A stretch of DNA of 5,455 nt from Candidatus Aminicenantota bacterium. GTDB taxonomy: Bacteria > Acidobacteriota > Aminicenantia > UBA2199. This document shows, piece after piece, positions 1 through 5,455 of this stretch (position 1 is its first letter; each line of letters begins with the position of its first letter). The translations under genes and the position numbers were made by a program. The stretch is from positions 8,590,260 through 8,595,714 of the forward strand of contig CP070627.1 in assembly GCA_020355945.1 (NCBI GenBank). Reading direction: 5' to 3'. Under the pieces are notes generated by a model. The model searched no databases. It saw nothing but the letters and a program-made list of their open reading frames with translations, and was not told the DNA's origin.

Positions 1-2
1 CC

Positions 3-566
3 AATGACTTTGAATGTTTGATTCAAATTGAGCGGATGATGTTAAACGAATTACCCATCGAATTCTTGGTTAAAAAATTTGGGGATTCCATCGATCCAAA
101 AATGGTAAAGGTCATCGAAGCAGAACTCCAAAATTCAGCGATCAATATATTAAAGCGAATTGTAGATGAAAATATGACTGAAATCGATAAGATTGTCACC
201 CTTTGCGGTTCACGGTTTACGTTTGAAAGCCTTCTCTATAACATAAGAACAGGATTCACCACATTGCCCGGTGACCGACAGGAGCAAATGGTTTCCCTTT
301 TAACACAGACACTTGAAAAACTGCCGGAATCCTATAAATGGCTGGTACTGGATTTTTGTTCCCAATACCTCCTTGACCTTAAACAAAATCATCAGGCTGC
401 ATTGGTGAATTCATTGCTAAGCGTTTTAAAAGAGAAAAAAAGTAGCGATGAGTTTTTAAATGAAACCCAAATCTTCCTGCAAACAGCCAAAATTACATTG
501 GATGTAACCTTAAAAGAAAAAATAGAAAAGGAATTATTCGAAATAAAAAGTAAGGGGGAAAAATGA
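3..566 (+). CDS. Unrecognised helical protein, 5'-truncated by window edge
   Basis: This reading frame is open to the left edge of the window, so the gene is almost certainly cut off; 187 residues of its C-terminal part are visible. A TTG at 18 and ATGs at 39 and 42 are in frame, but none has a convincing Shine-Dalgarno sequence, and the open codons before them argue for continuation upstream. I recognise no family. The visible part looks soluble and mostly alpha-helical: it has regular leucine/isoleucine spacing, many Lys and Glu residues, no hydrophobic stretch long enough to span a membrane, and a charged Lys/Glu-rich tail. Its stop overlaps the start of the ParA-like gene by four bases (ATGA), so the two are probably translationally coupled and may form a functional pair. 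A helical partner or adaptor for the ATPase is conceivable, but this is inference from position only. Confidence 0.72.
   Translation, partial: NDFECLIQIERMMLNELPIEFLVKKFGDSIDPKMVKVIEAELQNSAINILKRIVDENMTEIDKIVTLCGSRFTFESLLYNIRTGFTTLPGDRQEQMVSLLTQTLEKLPESYKWLVLDFCSQYLLDLKQNHQAALVNSLLSVLKEKKSSDEFLNETQIFLQTAKITLDVTLKEKIEKELFEIKSKGEK
552..558 (+). promoter_or_regulatory. Ribosome binding site of the ParA-like gene
   Basis: The purine run AAGGGGG ends four bases before the ATG at 563. It lies inside the last codons of the upstream gene, whose TGA overlaps this ATG. The site fixes the start at 563 and fits coupled translation of the two genes. Confidence 0.6.
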
Positions 567-1426
567 AGATCTATTCGGTCCATTCCCATAAAGGCGGGGT
601 AGGTAAAACCACCTTTAGCCTTTTTCTAAGCAAATACCTGGCCCAGGTAAAAAGACAAAAAACCTGCCTGATAGACCTGGATTTCCAGGCACAAGGCCTA
701 CGTAGTGCTTATCTCAGTAAAAATCTAAAATTTGATTTCTTGGATTTCCTGCTGGCTGAAGATAAGAAAAAAGATGAAATCGCCCAACAGCTAGCAGTAA
801 AACATGAAGACATCAAGCATCTCTATTTTATCGCGAACCTCTTCAAACCCCGTGAAGATATCCAGTTTCAACTGGACACATTAAGAAAGGTGTACATCAA
901 ATTAGTTAATGAAATCTATACCGGCGAGATCATGGATAACCTAAAAGAGCTTTTGAAACACCTGGAACGGACAGGATTTAAAAATATTGTTATCGATGAC
1001 CATCCATCGTTGGTTCTATTATCCGAGGAAATCATAAAAGAGATAAAAACAACACCGTTGTTTATCACCACTCCAAACATTGTTTCTTTTGTAGGATTGT
1101 TTAAAAATATCCTCGAAAGGTCTGATACATGGGAAATAAACGTATCCGAGCTTAAAATAATTATCAACCGTGCGCCGGTTAATTTTTCATTATCCGGTTT
1201 AACCAGGACTCTTGATATGTTTATGGATTCAAAGGAAATAACACCTGATGAAAAGCTGGTTTGCTCATTGATTAAAAAGCAGTTTTTACACGGGAAAAAC
1301 GGTCTTATGTTTATCGCTGAAAATGAAGCTGTCCGACATATGGACACCATCATTACCCCTCGGACACTTTTAAGTATGGATATTCCGACTGACCTGGTAA
1401 ATGTAGTTGAAGAAATTCTTCGGTGA
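563..1426 (+). CDS. ParA/MinD-like deviant Walker A ATPase
   Basis: The 287-residue product belongs to the ParA/MinD/Soj class of P-loop ATPases, which dimerise with ATP bound and position plasmids, chromosomes or protein complexes on the nucleoid or membrane. Residues 10-17 (KGGVGKTT) are the deviant Walker A motif with signature Lys10 and catalytic Lys15. IDLDFQAQG at 37-45 is the A' motif with Asp38 and Asp40. NIVIDDHPS at 141-149 is Walker B with Asp145. INRAPVN near 201-207 matches the Asn-containing base-recognition strand of the family. Walker B reads DDHPS where DTPPS-like sequences are usual, and the helical stretch between A' and Walker B (about 46-140) seems somewhat longer than in short plasmid ParAs. 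There is no N-terminal DNA-binding domain and no obvious C-terminal amphipathic MinD-type helix. It overlaps the gene before by four bases and abuts the HD-domain gene. With no ParB nearby, a role in positioning or switching a larger complex is as likely as DNA partition; its cargo is unknown. Confidence 0.9.
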   Translation: MKIYSVHSHKGGVGKTTFSLFLSKYLAQVKRQKTCLIDLDFQAQGLRSAYLSKNLKFDFLDFLLAEDKKKDEIAQQLAVKHEDIKHLYFIANLFKPREDIQFQLDTLRKVYIKLVNEIYTGEIMDNLKELLKHLERTGFKNIVIDDHPSLVLLSEEIIKEIKTTPLFITTPNIVSFVGLFKNILERSDTWEINVSELKIIINRAPVNFSLSGLTRTLDMFMDSKEITPDEKLVCSLIKKQFLHGKNGLMFIAENEAVRHMDTIITPRTLLSMDIPTDLVNVVEEILR

Positions 1427-1429
1427 TAA

Positions 1430-1436
1430 GAGAGGG
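1430..1436 (+). promoter_or_regulatory. Ribosome binding site deciding the HD-gene start
   Basis: GAGAGGG lies just after the ParA-like stop and ten bases before the in-frame ATG at 1447. The alternative start, a GTG at 1423 overlapping the TGA of the gene before, has no comparable purine run in front of it. This favours 1447, although the 10-base spacing is slightly long and reinitiation at the GTG is not excluded. Confidence 0.5.
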
Positions 1437-1446
1437 AAAATCCAAT

Positions 1447-2622
1447 ATGATGGTTTTTGACTCCTTTGAAGAGTTAAGAAAATTTATGAACTCTATTTCT
1501 AAGTTTTTGGCCGGTCCCCCATTTCCCGCTCCGATTGCTTCTCCCTCTTTTGATTCCCTGGATGATAATGAAAAAAATATCATCACCACGATTTACAATT
1601 CATATAAAGAAAAAGGCACCACGATTAAACAGATAGCCGGGGAGTTTTTACATATTTTACATTTGTTGATCCACTCCAGAAATTTTTCCGATATCTTTAG
1701 ACATCTCATTTACCTTGAATGGATGGAACATTGTATAAAAGCGGATCCCTCTAAATTTAAAAAAGGTAAGTTGTTTTACAGGGATCACATTTTGCACTGC
1801 GCCAATGTTTGTTGGGTGGGGCATTGGTTGATTTTTGAGCTGGAGGAGCCGTTCTATGGTTTTCTAAAATCCTGCCTGGAAAATATCCTTCCTCCCAAAT
1901 GCAAAAAACTGCTGAAAGATGAGAACCATTGGGAAAGCTTTATCAAAATTACCTGGATCATCACAGCCATGGTGCACGATTTCGGATATCCGATTGAACT
2001 GGTGGAACGAAAATATACCGGTGATGAATTATTCCTTTGCAGTAAAAATTATTTACAAACCAATAGACTCAAGGATTATTTTGATAATCATCTGCATAGA
2101 TATATACCTTTGTTTAAAAATCAACTAAAAAAAATTGACAAAAAAATGCTTGAAAGTCCTTTTAGACGCTGCGATACGGTTCACTCCATCATCGGCAGCC
2201 TTGAGCTGCTGCACTTTTTAAAAAATCATTACAGGAAACTAAAAGGGCGAAAAGAAATCTATCGTTACATCTACCAGTTGGCTGCCCTGGGTATCTTTGA
2301 ACATCACAAAGATGGCAAAATTGATTTTGACTTAAATCCTTTCGGATACTTACTGGCTTTATCCGATACGCTGCATGAATGGCATCGCTATATCTGTATC
2401 GGCGCGGTCAAATCAAGCAGCACAAAGCTAAAATTTATTTCACCAGTCACAAAAATGAGTATAAAAAGAGAAAGAAAAAATATCTATCATATTCAATTTA
2501 AAATAAGCCCCCAACAAAAGAAATGCAAGGGATGGGATCCCGGGATTTTTAAAAAAGCCAAAGCCAAAGAACTGGAACGATTAAAAAAGAAACCGGGATT
2601 ACCCCAATTTTATATTGGTTAG
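1447..2622 (+). CDS. HD-superfamily phosphohydrolase-like protein
   Basis: From the ATG at 1447 the product is 391 residues (399 from the GTG at 1423). The spaced metal-ligand pattern of the HD phosphohydrolase/phosphodiesterase superfamily is visible. Counting from 1447, these are His114 and His117 in RDHILH, the His177-Asp178 pair in MVHDFGYP, His246 in DTVHSIIG, His286-His287 in IFEHHKD, and Asp307 in LSDTLHEW. This H...HD...H...H...D order suits a mono- or dinuclear metal site acting on a phosphate ester, such as a nucleotide or cyclic nucleotide. No substrate can be assigned. There is no GYP motif, so it is not a canonical HD-GYP c-di-GMP phosphodiesterase. An N-terminal region of about 100 residues and a Lys-rich C-terminal tail flank the domain; neither is recognised. 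No signal peptide or transmembrane segment is obvious. It is the last gene of the three-gene block and probably shares its transcript, so its activity may be tied to the ATPase. Confidence 0.78.
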   Translation: MMVFDSFEELRKFMNSISKFLAGPPFPAPIASPSFDSLDDNEKNIITTIYNSYKEKGTTIKQIAGEFLHILHLLIHSRNFSDIFRHLIYLEWMEHCIKADPSKFKKGKLFYRDHILHCANVCWVGHWLIFELEEPFYGFLKSCLENILPPKCKKLLKDENHWESFIKITWIITAMVHDFGYPIELVERKYTGDELFLCSKNYLQTNRLKDYFDNHLHRYIPLFKNQLKKIDKKMLESPFRRCDTVHSIIGSLELLHFLKNHYRKLKGRKEIYRYIYQLAALGIFEHHKDGKIDFDLNPFGYLLALSDTLHEWHRYICIGAVKSSSTKLKFISPVTKMSIKRERKNIYHIQFKISPQQKKCKGWDPGIFKKAKAKELERLKKKPGLPQFYIG

Positions 2623-2711
2623 CATGGTTCCCAAATCTCTATAAATCCTGTACCTCCGGCTGCATCCGGGAAATGCAACGGCATTCGGGGCAGGCAAAGT
2701 TTCTTTTATAT
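2623..2711. other. Intergenic stretch with minor repeats, no gene
   Basis: No plausible coding frame was seen. It contains a small inverted repeat (TGCAT at 2661-2665 and ATGCA at 2673-2677) and two imperfect direct repeats, GCATCCGGG at 2662-2670 and GCATTCGGG at 2681-2689. No GC-rich stem followed by a clear T-run is present, so I could not assign a terminator to the three-gene block. Confidence 0.4.
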
Positions 2712-2803
2712 ATTGTAGGGGCTTGATTTATCAAGCCCAGGCCTGAGCGTTACATCCACGCCTCTACGGGGTTTGATGAATCAAACCGTGAAGCATCTAC
2801 AAT
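2712..2803. repeat. Nested inverted-repeat element (MITE/REP-like)
   Basis: The 92-base element is bounded by 7-base terminal inverted repeats, ATTGTAG at 2712-2718 and CTACAAT at 2797-2803. Inside are two near-perfect hairpins: GGGCTTGAT/ATCAAGCCC (2719-2727 with 2730-2738) and GGTTTGAT/ATCAAACC (2770-2777 with 2780-2787), each with a two-base centre. The two hairpin halves also resemble each other as an imperfect direct repeat (GTAGGGGCTTGAT against CTACGGGGTTTGAT), with a spacer flanked by AGGC at 2739 and GCCT at 2760. It has no coding capacity. The layout is that of short non-autonomous dispersed repeats with GTAGGGGC-type ends; copy number cannot be judged from one window. It lies between two unrelated gene blocks and on RNA could fold into a cruciform-like structure. 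Confidence 0.65.
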
Positions 2804-2835
2804 CGGATAAGTTCGGTAATTCCCCCGGGTTAACA

Positions 2836-2903
2836 AAAAATTGAAAAAAAATTTTATTTTTTTGCATTTTTGACTTGACTAAATCACGATATCTTGATAT
2901 AGT
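2836..2903 (+). promoter_or_regulatory. sigma-70-like promoter of sahR with A/T-tract UP region
   Basis: A -35 box TTGACT at 2875-2880 and a -10 box TATAGT at 2898-2903 are separated by the optimal 17 bases. A second TTGACT at 2870-2875 overlaps the first by one base. Immediately upstream (about 2836-2869) is a stretch almost entirely of A and T runs, in the position of an UP element and likely intrinsically curved. The expected transcription start is near 2909-2911, at or next to the ATG of sahR. Confidence 0.65.
2878..2903. promoter_or_regulatory. Palindromic operator, probable SahR site
   Basis: This 26-base palindrome has 11 of 13 matching pairs. The left half is ACTAAATCACGAT and the right half ATATCTTGATATAGT minus its first two bases; it is centred on GATATC at 2888-2893, and the mismatched pairs are 2882/2899 and 2887/2894. 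It spans from inside the -35 box through the spacer to the last base of the -10 box, so a bound dimer would block RNA polymerase. ArsR-family proteins bind such A/T-rich dyads, and the first gene downstream is an ArsR-family regulator, so autoregulation is the simplest reading. Confidence 0.6.
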
Positions 2904-2910
2904 TATATAC

Positions 2911-3825
2911 ATGAAGGCAGTGAATTACTTCAAAGCGCTTGCAGATGAAACTCGACTGCGGCTGGTCCATCTGTCGCTGCATTACGAACTGAACGTGAAC
3001 GAGATCGTCGCAATATTAGGGATGGGCCAGTCGCGCATCTCTCGTCACCTGAAAATCTTAACAGACAGCCATTTACTAACTTTCAGGCGGGACGGCTTGT
3101 GGACTTTTTATTCAGCAGTAACTGAAGGTGAAGGTTATAATTTCATCCAATCTATCAAGTATTTGTTCGGAACAACCCCTATATTTACCGAAGACCTGGC
3201 AGAAGCAGACCGTGTACTGGAAAAACGTTCTCTCGAAGAAACTCGCTTCTTTGACTCTATCGCAGAAGACTGGGAAAAGTTAAAACGGGAAATTATTGGT
3301 GATGTGAATTTAAACGCTCTTATCCTACAAGCCGTCCCGGTTTCTGATACCATTGTGGACATCGGATGCGGTACCGGTGACCTGTTAGTTCCACTTAAGG
3401 AAAAATCCAAACTGGTCATTGGCGTTGACAAATCCCCTAAAATGCTGCATGAAGCCAAACGGCGGTTCGCAGAAGACGGCGAAGATGTAGACCTGAGAAT
3501 CGGTGAAGTGGAACACCTGCCCCTACGGGAAGGAGAAGCCGACCTCGCTGTTATCAATATGGTGCTCCATCACGCAGTACACCCTTTGAAAGCTTTCTCG
3601 GAAGCAAACCGGGTATTAAAAAAAGGAGATGCATTTATCATTGTAGACCTACTGCGACATCACCTGGAACGGATGCGGGAACGATACGGTGACCGTTGGC
3701 TGGGTTTCTCTATTACCGATATCAAAAAATGGCTGAAATCCAACGGCTTTAATATCGGAAAAATTGACTACTTTAACTTAAAAAAGGGATTGAAAGGGTT
3801 TATGGTTCAATCCGTAAAAGAATAA
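2911..3825 (+). CDS. sahR: SahR: ArsR-family regulator with SAM/SAH-binding methyltransferase-like domain
   Basis: The 304-residue protein has two domains. Residues 1-85 are an ArsR-type winged helix-turn-helix: FKALADETRLRLV near the start, recognition helix around QSRISRHLKIL (40-50), and wing around FRRDGLWTFY. Residues about 110-304 are a class I methyltransferase fold: glycine loop VDIGCGTGD (149-157), acidic residue Asp173 at the end of strand 2, and LPLREGEADLAVINMVLHH around 203-221. Fused ArsR-methyltransferase regulators next to ahcY are the known SahR family. They sense S-adenosylhomocysteine through the methylase-like domain, repress S-adenosylmethionine-cycle genes, and release DNA when S-adenosylhomocysteine rises. 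The methyltransferase part probably serves as a ligand sensor, though residual catalysis is not excluded. The ATG at 2911 is preferred over the in-frame TTG at 2875, which would fall inside the promoter and add residues atypical of ArsR proteins. No Shine-Dalgarno sequence precedes 2911. ahcY follows after 123 bases. Confidence 0.88.
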   Translation: MKAVNYFKALADETRLRLVHLSLHYELNVNEIVAILGMGQSRISRHLKILTDSHLLTFRRDGLWTFYSAVTEGEGYNFIQSIKYLFGTTPIFTEDLAEADRVLEKRSLEETRFFDSIAEDWEKLKREIIGDVNLNALILQAVPVSDTIVDIGCGTGDLLVPLKEKSKLVIGVDKSPKMLHEAKRRFAEDGEDVDLRIGEVEHLPLREGEADLAVINMVLHHAVHPLKAFSEANRVLKKGDAFIIVDLLRHHLERMRERYGDRWLGFSITDIKKWLKSNGFNIGKIDYFNLKKGLKGFMVQSVKE

Positions 3826-3855
3826 ATAATGACCATAAAAAGAAAAATTCACTAT

Positions 3856-3923
3856 AGGTTAGCCACGATGAGCGCGAGCTCATCTCACCTGGAACACGCG
3901 TATACGTGTAATCGGAAAATCCG
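3856..3923 (+). promoter_or_regulatory. Structured RNA leader between sahR and ahcY
   Basis: Three hairpins lie in the 123-base gap. The strongest is GATGAGC (3867-3873) paired with GCTCATC (3878-3884), a perfect 7-bp stem closed by a GCGA tetraloop of the stable GNRA class. AGGT at 3856-3859 can pair with ACCT at 3887-3890 around it. Then ACACG/CGTGT (3894-3898 with 3905-3909, six-base loop) and CGGA/TCCG (3913-3916 with 3920-3923) follow, ending just before the ribosome binding site. No T-run follows any stem, so these are not intrinsic terminators. I do not recognise a known riboswitch. Likely roles are messenger stability or processing that sets ahcY above sahR, or an undescribed regulatory leader. 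Confidence 0.45.
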
Positions 3924-3930
3924 CTGAAAA

Positions 3931-3943
3931 AAGGAGAAAGGAG
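3931..3943 (+). promoter_or_regulatory. Double Shine-Dalgarno of ahcY
   Basis: Two near-consensus sites in tandem, AAGGAG at 3931-3936 and AAAGGAG at 3937-3943, precede the ATG at 3949; the second has an ideal five-base spacing. This is much stronger than anything in front of the other genes here and suggests high translation of ahcY, in contrast to sahR, which has none. Confidence 0.8.
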
Positions 3944-3948
3944 ATAAG

Positions 3949-5373
3949 ATGGCACCTTTAGAACTTGATTTATCACTCAAGTACAAAGTTAAAGATATCG
4001 CGCTGGCTGATTGGGGTATAAAAGAAATGGTCCTGGCAGAGACGGAAATGCCCGGATTAATGGCTGTGCGTGAGAAGTACGGCCCCCAAAAACCTTTAAA
4101 AGGTATGAAAATAACCGGTAGTTTACATATGACCATTCAAACCGCGATGCTGATTGAGACCCTGGTAATGTTAGGAGCTGATGTTCGTTGGTCCTCTTGC
4201 AATATTTTTTCTACCCAGGATCACGCGGCTGCTGCTATTGCTAAAAAAGGCTTAGCTGCTGTATTTGCCTGGAAAGGCGAAACCCTCGAAGAGTACTGGT
4301 GGTGCCTGGAACAGGCATTGATCTGGCCCGATGGCTCAGGCCCTGACCTGATTGTGGATGACGGCGGCGATGCGACTCTTTTTGTGCATCAAGGAGGAAA
4401 CGTAGAAAACGATCCGGCTTTACTGGAGGAAGTCTCTAATATAAAAGACTTCCAGACATTGATGGATCGACTTAAAATGAGTTATAAGCGGGACCCCAAA
4501 TTTTGGACCAAAATTGCTGCAAGTATTCGCGGGGTCTCTGAAGAAACCACCACCGGTGTAAATCGGTTGTACCAGTTAGCCAGGGAAGGTAAACTGCTTT
4601 TCCCGGCTATTAATGTCAATGATTCGGTGACCAAATCAAAGTTTGATAACCTGTATGGCTGCCGGGAATCGTTGGTAGATGGTATCCGCCGGGCAACCGA
4701 TATTATGCTGGCTGGTAAAAAAGTGTTAATCTGCGGTTACGGTGACGTAGGCAAAGGCAGCGTCCAGTCACTAAAAGGTTCGGGAACCCGGATATATGTC
4801 ACTGAAATCGATCCCATCTGTGCGCTGCAGGCCGCAATGGAAGGCTACCAGGTGGTTACACTGGAAGATGTGTTGGAGGAAATTGATATCTTTGTCACTG
4901 CCACTGGCAACTGGCACGTCATTACCGGCAAACATATGGAACGAATGAAAGATGGGGCGATCCTCTGTAATATCGGCCATTTTGACAATGAAATCGAAAT
5001 GAGTTACCTGGAAAACAATCCTAAATGCAAAAAAGTAAATGTCAAACCACAGGTAGATCAATGGACACTGGAGTCAGGTAGCAAGGTTATCGTACTGGCA
5101 GAAGGGCGGTTAGTCAACCTGGGATGCGCTACGGGTCATCCCAGCTTTGTCATGAGTGCCAGCTTTACTAACCAATGCCTGGCCCAAATAGAACTGGCCA
5201 ATAAAGAACATGAGAAACAGGTCTACACCTTACCTAAAAAATTGGATGAAGAAGTGGCCCGCCTACACCTGGGACGCCTAAACGCTAAATTAACCCCATT
5301 GACCCGGGAACAGGCGGATTATATCGGGGTGCCCATTGACGGCCCCTATAAACCGGACTACTATCGCTATTAA
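3949..5373 (+). CDS. ahcY: Adenosylhomocysteinase (S-adenosylhomocysteine hydrolase)
   Basis: This cytosolic NAD-dependent enzyme reversibly splits S-adenosylhomocysteine into adenosine and homocysteine, removing the product inhibitor of methyltransferases and feeding homocysteine back to methionine. The 474-residue length matches the long bacterial form, which carries an extra segment (about 145-190) absent from shorter archaeal and animal enzymes. Conserved sites are complete: His60 in GSLHMT, the Asp138 region (DDGGDATL), Glu199 in EETTTGV, Lys229, Asp233 and Cys238 in [16 protein letters not shown], the Rossmann loop GYGDVGKG (263-270), Glu286 for the NAD ribose, NIGHFDNE with His344, GHPSFVM with His397, and the C-terminal YKPDYYRY whose Lys468 and Tyr472 reach the NAD site of the neighbouring subunit in this tetrameric family. 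The start is fixed by a strong ribosome binding site. It follows the SahR regulator in the same direction with no clear promoter of its own, so it is probably cotranscribed and controlled by S-adenosylhomocysteine through SahR. Confidence 0.98.
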   Translation: MAPLELDLSLKYKVKDIALADWGIKEMVLAETEMPGLMAVREKYGPQKPLKGMKITGSLHMTIQTAMLIETLVMLGADVRWSSCNIFSTQDHAAAAIAKKGLAAVFAWKGETLEEYWWCLEQALIWPDGSGPDLIVDDGGDATLFVHQGGNVENDPALLEEVSNIKDFQTLMDRLKMSYKRDPKFWTKIAASIRGVSEETTTGVNRLYQLAREGKLLFPAINVNDSVTKSKFDNLYGCRESLVDGIRRATDIMLAGKKVLICGYGDVGKGSVQSLKGSGTRIYVTEIDPICALQAAMEGYQVVTLEDVLEEIDIFVTATGNWHVITGKHMERMKDGAILCNIGHFDNEIEMSYLENNPKCKKVNVKPQVDQWTLESGSKVIVLAEGRLVNLGCATGHPSFVMSASFTNQCLAQIELANKEHEKQVYTLPKKLDEEVARLHLGRLNAKLTPLTREQADYIGVPIDGPYKPDYYRY

Positions 5374-5423
5374 TTTAGCCTCCCCTTTTGGGTGTGTCAA
5401 TAGATTATATGAACTCAATGAAG

Positions 5424-5455
5424 GGGGCACGGCATTTGGACAAATGTCGTGCCCC
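5424..5455. repeat. Long hairpin at the right edge, GGGGC-bounded
   Basis: A 15-bp stem with a single G-T pair (5432/5447) and a two-base centre: GGGGCACGGCATTTG at 5424-5438 pairs with CAAATGTCGTGCCCC at 5441-5455. The right arm ends at the window edge, and 5423 (G) could extend it. It may be a terminator for the sahR-ahcY transcript if a T-run follows outside, or a further GGGGC-type dispersed repeat similar in design to the element at 2712-2803. The sequence between the ahcY stop and this stem (5374-5423) shows nothing else I can support. Confidence 0.55.

Noticed and set aside
916..1353. 145-residue antisense frame inside the ParA-like gene
   Set aside because: It lies entirely opposite a well-supported gene, shows no recognisable motif and has no ribosome binding context; a shadow frame.
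2836..2869. A-run/T-run inverted repeat as an intrinsic terminator
   Set aside because: The potential stem is only A-T pairs with no GC-rich part, and its position directly upstream of a -35 box fits an UP element better.
2875..2910. TTG at 2875 as the sahR start
   Set aside because: It coincides with the -35 box, would require a transcript from further upstream, and adds 12 residues not typical before the ArsR domain.
3135..3557. 140-residue antisense frame rich in Ser and Arg inside sahR
   Set aside because: Low-complexity composition expected from the reverse complement of the real gene; no motif support.
3848..3860. TCACTATAGG resembles the end of a T7 phage promoter
   Set aside because: Only about ten bases match, the upstream recognition part of that promoter is absent, and no phage genes are nearby; chance similarity.
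3862..3923. Possible S-adenosylhomocysteine riboswitch upstream of ahcY (GAGCGC is present)
   Set aside because: The conserved CCAGGCUCG-like partner segment and the pseudoknot layout of that riboswitch are not seen, and the GAGCGC falls within a simple local hairpin. SAM riboswitch cores are not seen either.

Overview
The window holds two unrelated gene blocks separated by a 288-base intergenic region that contains a small repeat element. All protein-coding genes read on the + strand. The DNA is moderately A/T-rich. An ArsR-type regulator fused to a methyltransferase-like domain sits next to S-adenosylhomocysteine hydrolase, which is the SahR-AhcY arrangement known from sulphate-reducing Deltaproteobacteria (Desulfobacterota) and other Proteobacteria. 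A Gram-negative environmental bacterium of that broad kind is the best guess, but the phylum cannot be fixed from this window.

Block 1 (1-2622) has three tightly packed genes. The first is an unrecognised, probably all-helical protein cut off by the left edge. The second is a deviant-Walker ParA/MinD-type ATPase that overlaps the first by four bases (ATGA). The third is an HD-superfamily metal-dependent phosphohydrolase-like protein whose start lies within or just after the ATPase stop. No ParB, centromere-like repeat array or replication gene is visible, so this does not look like a standard partition locus. It is the part of the window most likely to be an undescribed system, and its upstream part is missing.

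The intergenic region (2623-2910) holds a 92-base nested inverted-repeat element (2712-2803), an A/T-tract region, and a strong sigma-70-like promoter (TTGACT, 17 bases, TATAGT). The promoter's spacer and -10 box lie inside a 26-base palindrome with 11 of 13 pairs matching, which is the likely operator of the downstream regulator. The predicted transcription start falls at about the ATG of that gene and no Shine-Dalgarno sequence precedes it, so the message may be leaderless.

Block 2 (2911-5373) is sahR followed by ahcY. SahR-type proteins repress S-adenosylmethionine-cycle genes and are released by S-adenosylhomocysteine; AhcY removes that compound. The pair therefore reads as a feedback loop: accumulating S-adenosylhomocysteine derepresses its own hydrolase. 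The 123-base gap between the two genes has a run of small hairpins, including a perfect 7-bp stem with a GCGA (GNRA) tetraloop, followed by a very strong ribosome binding site. After ahcY, a long hairpin bounded by GGGGC/GCCCC runs off the right edge.
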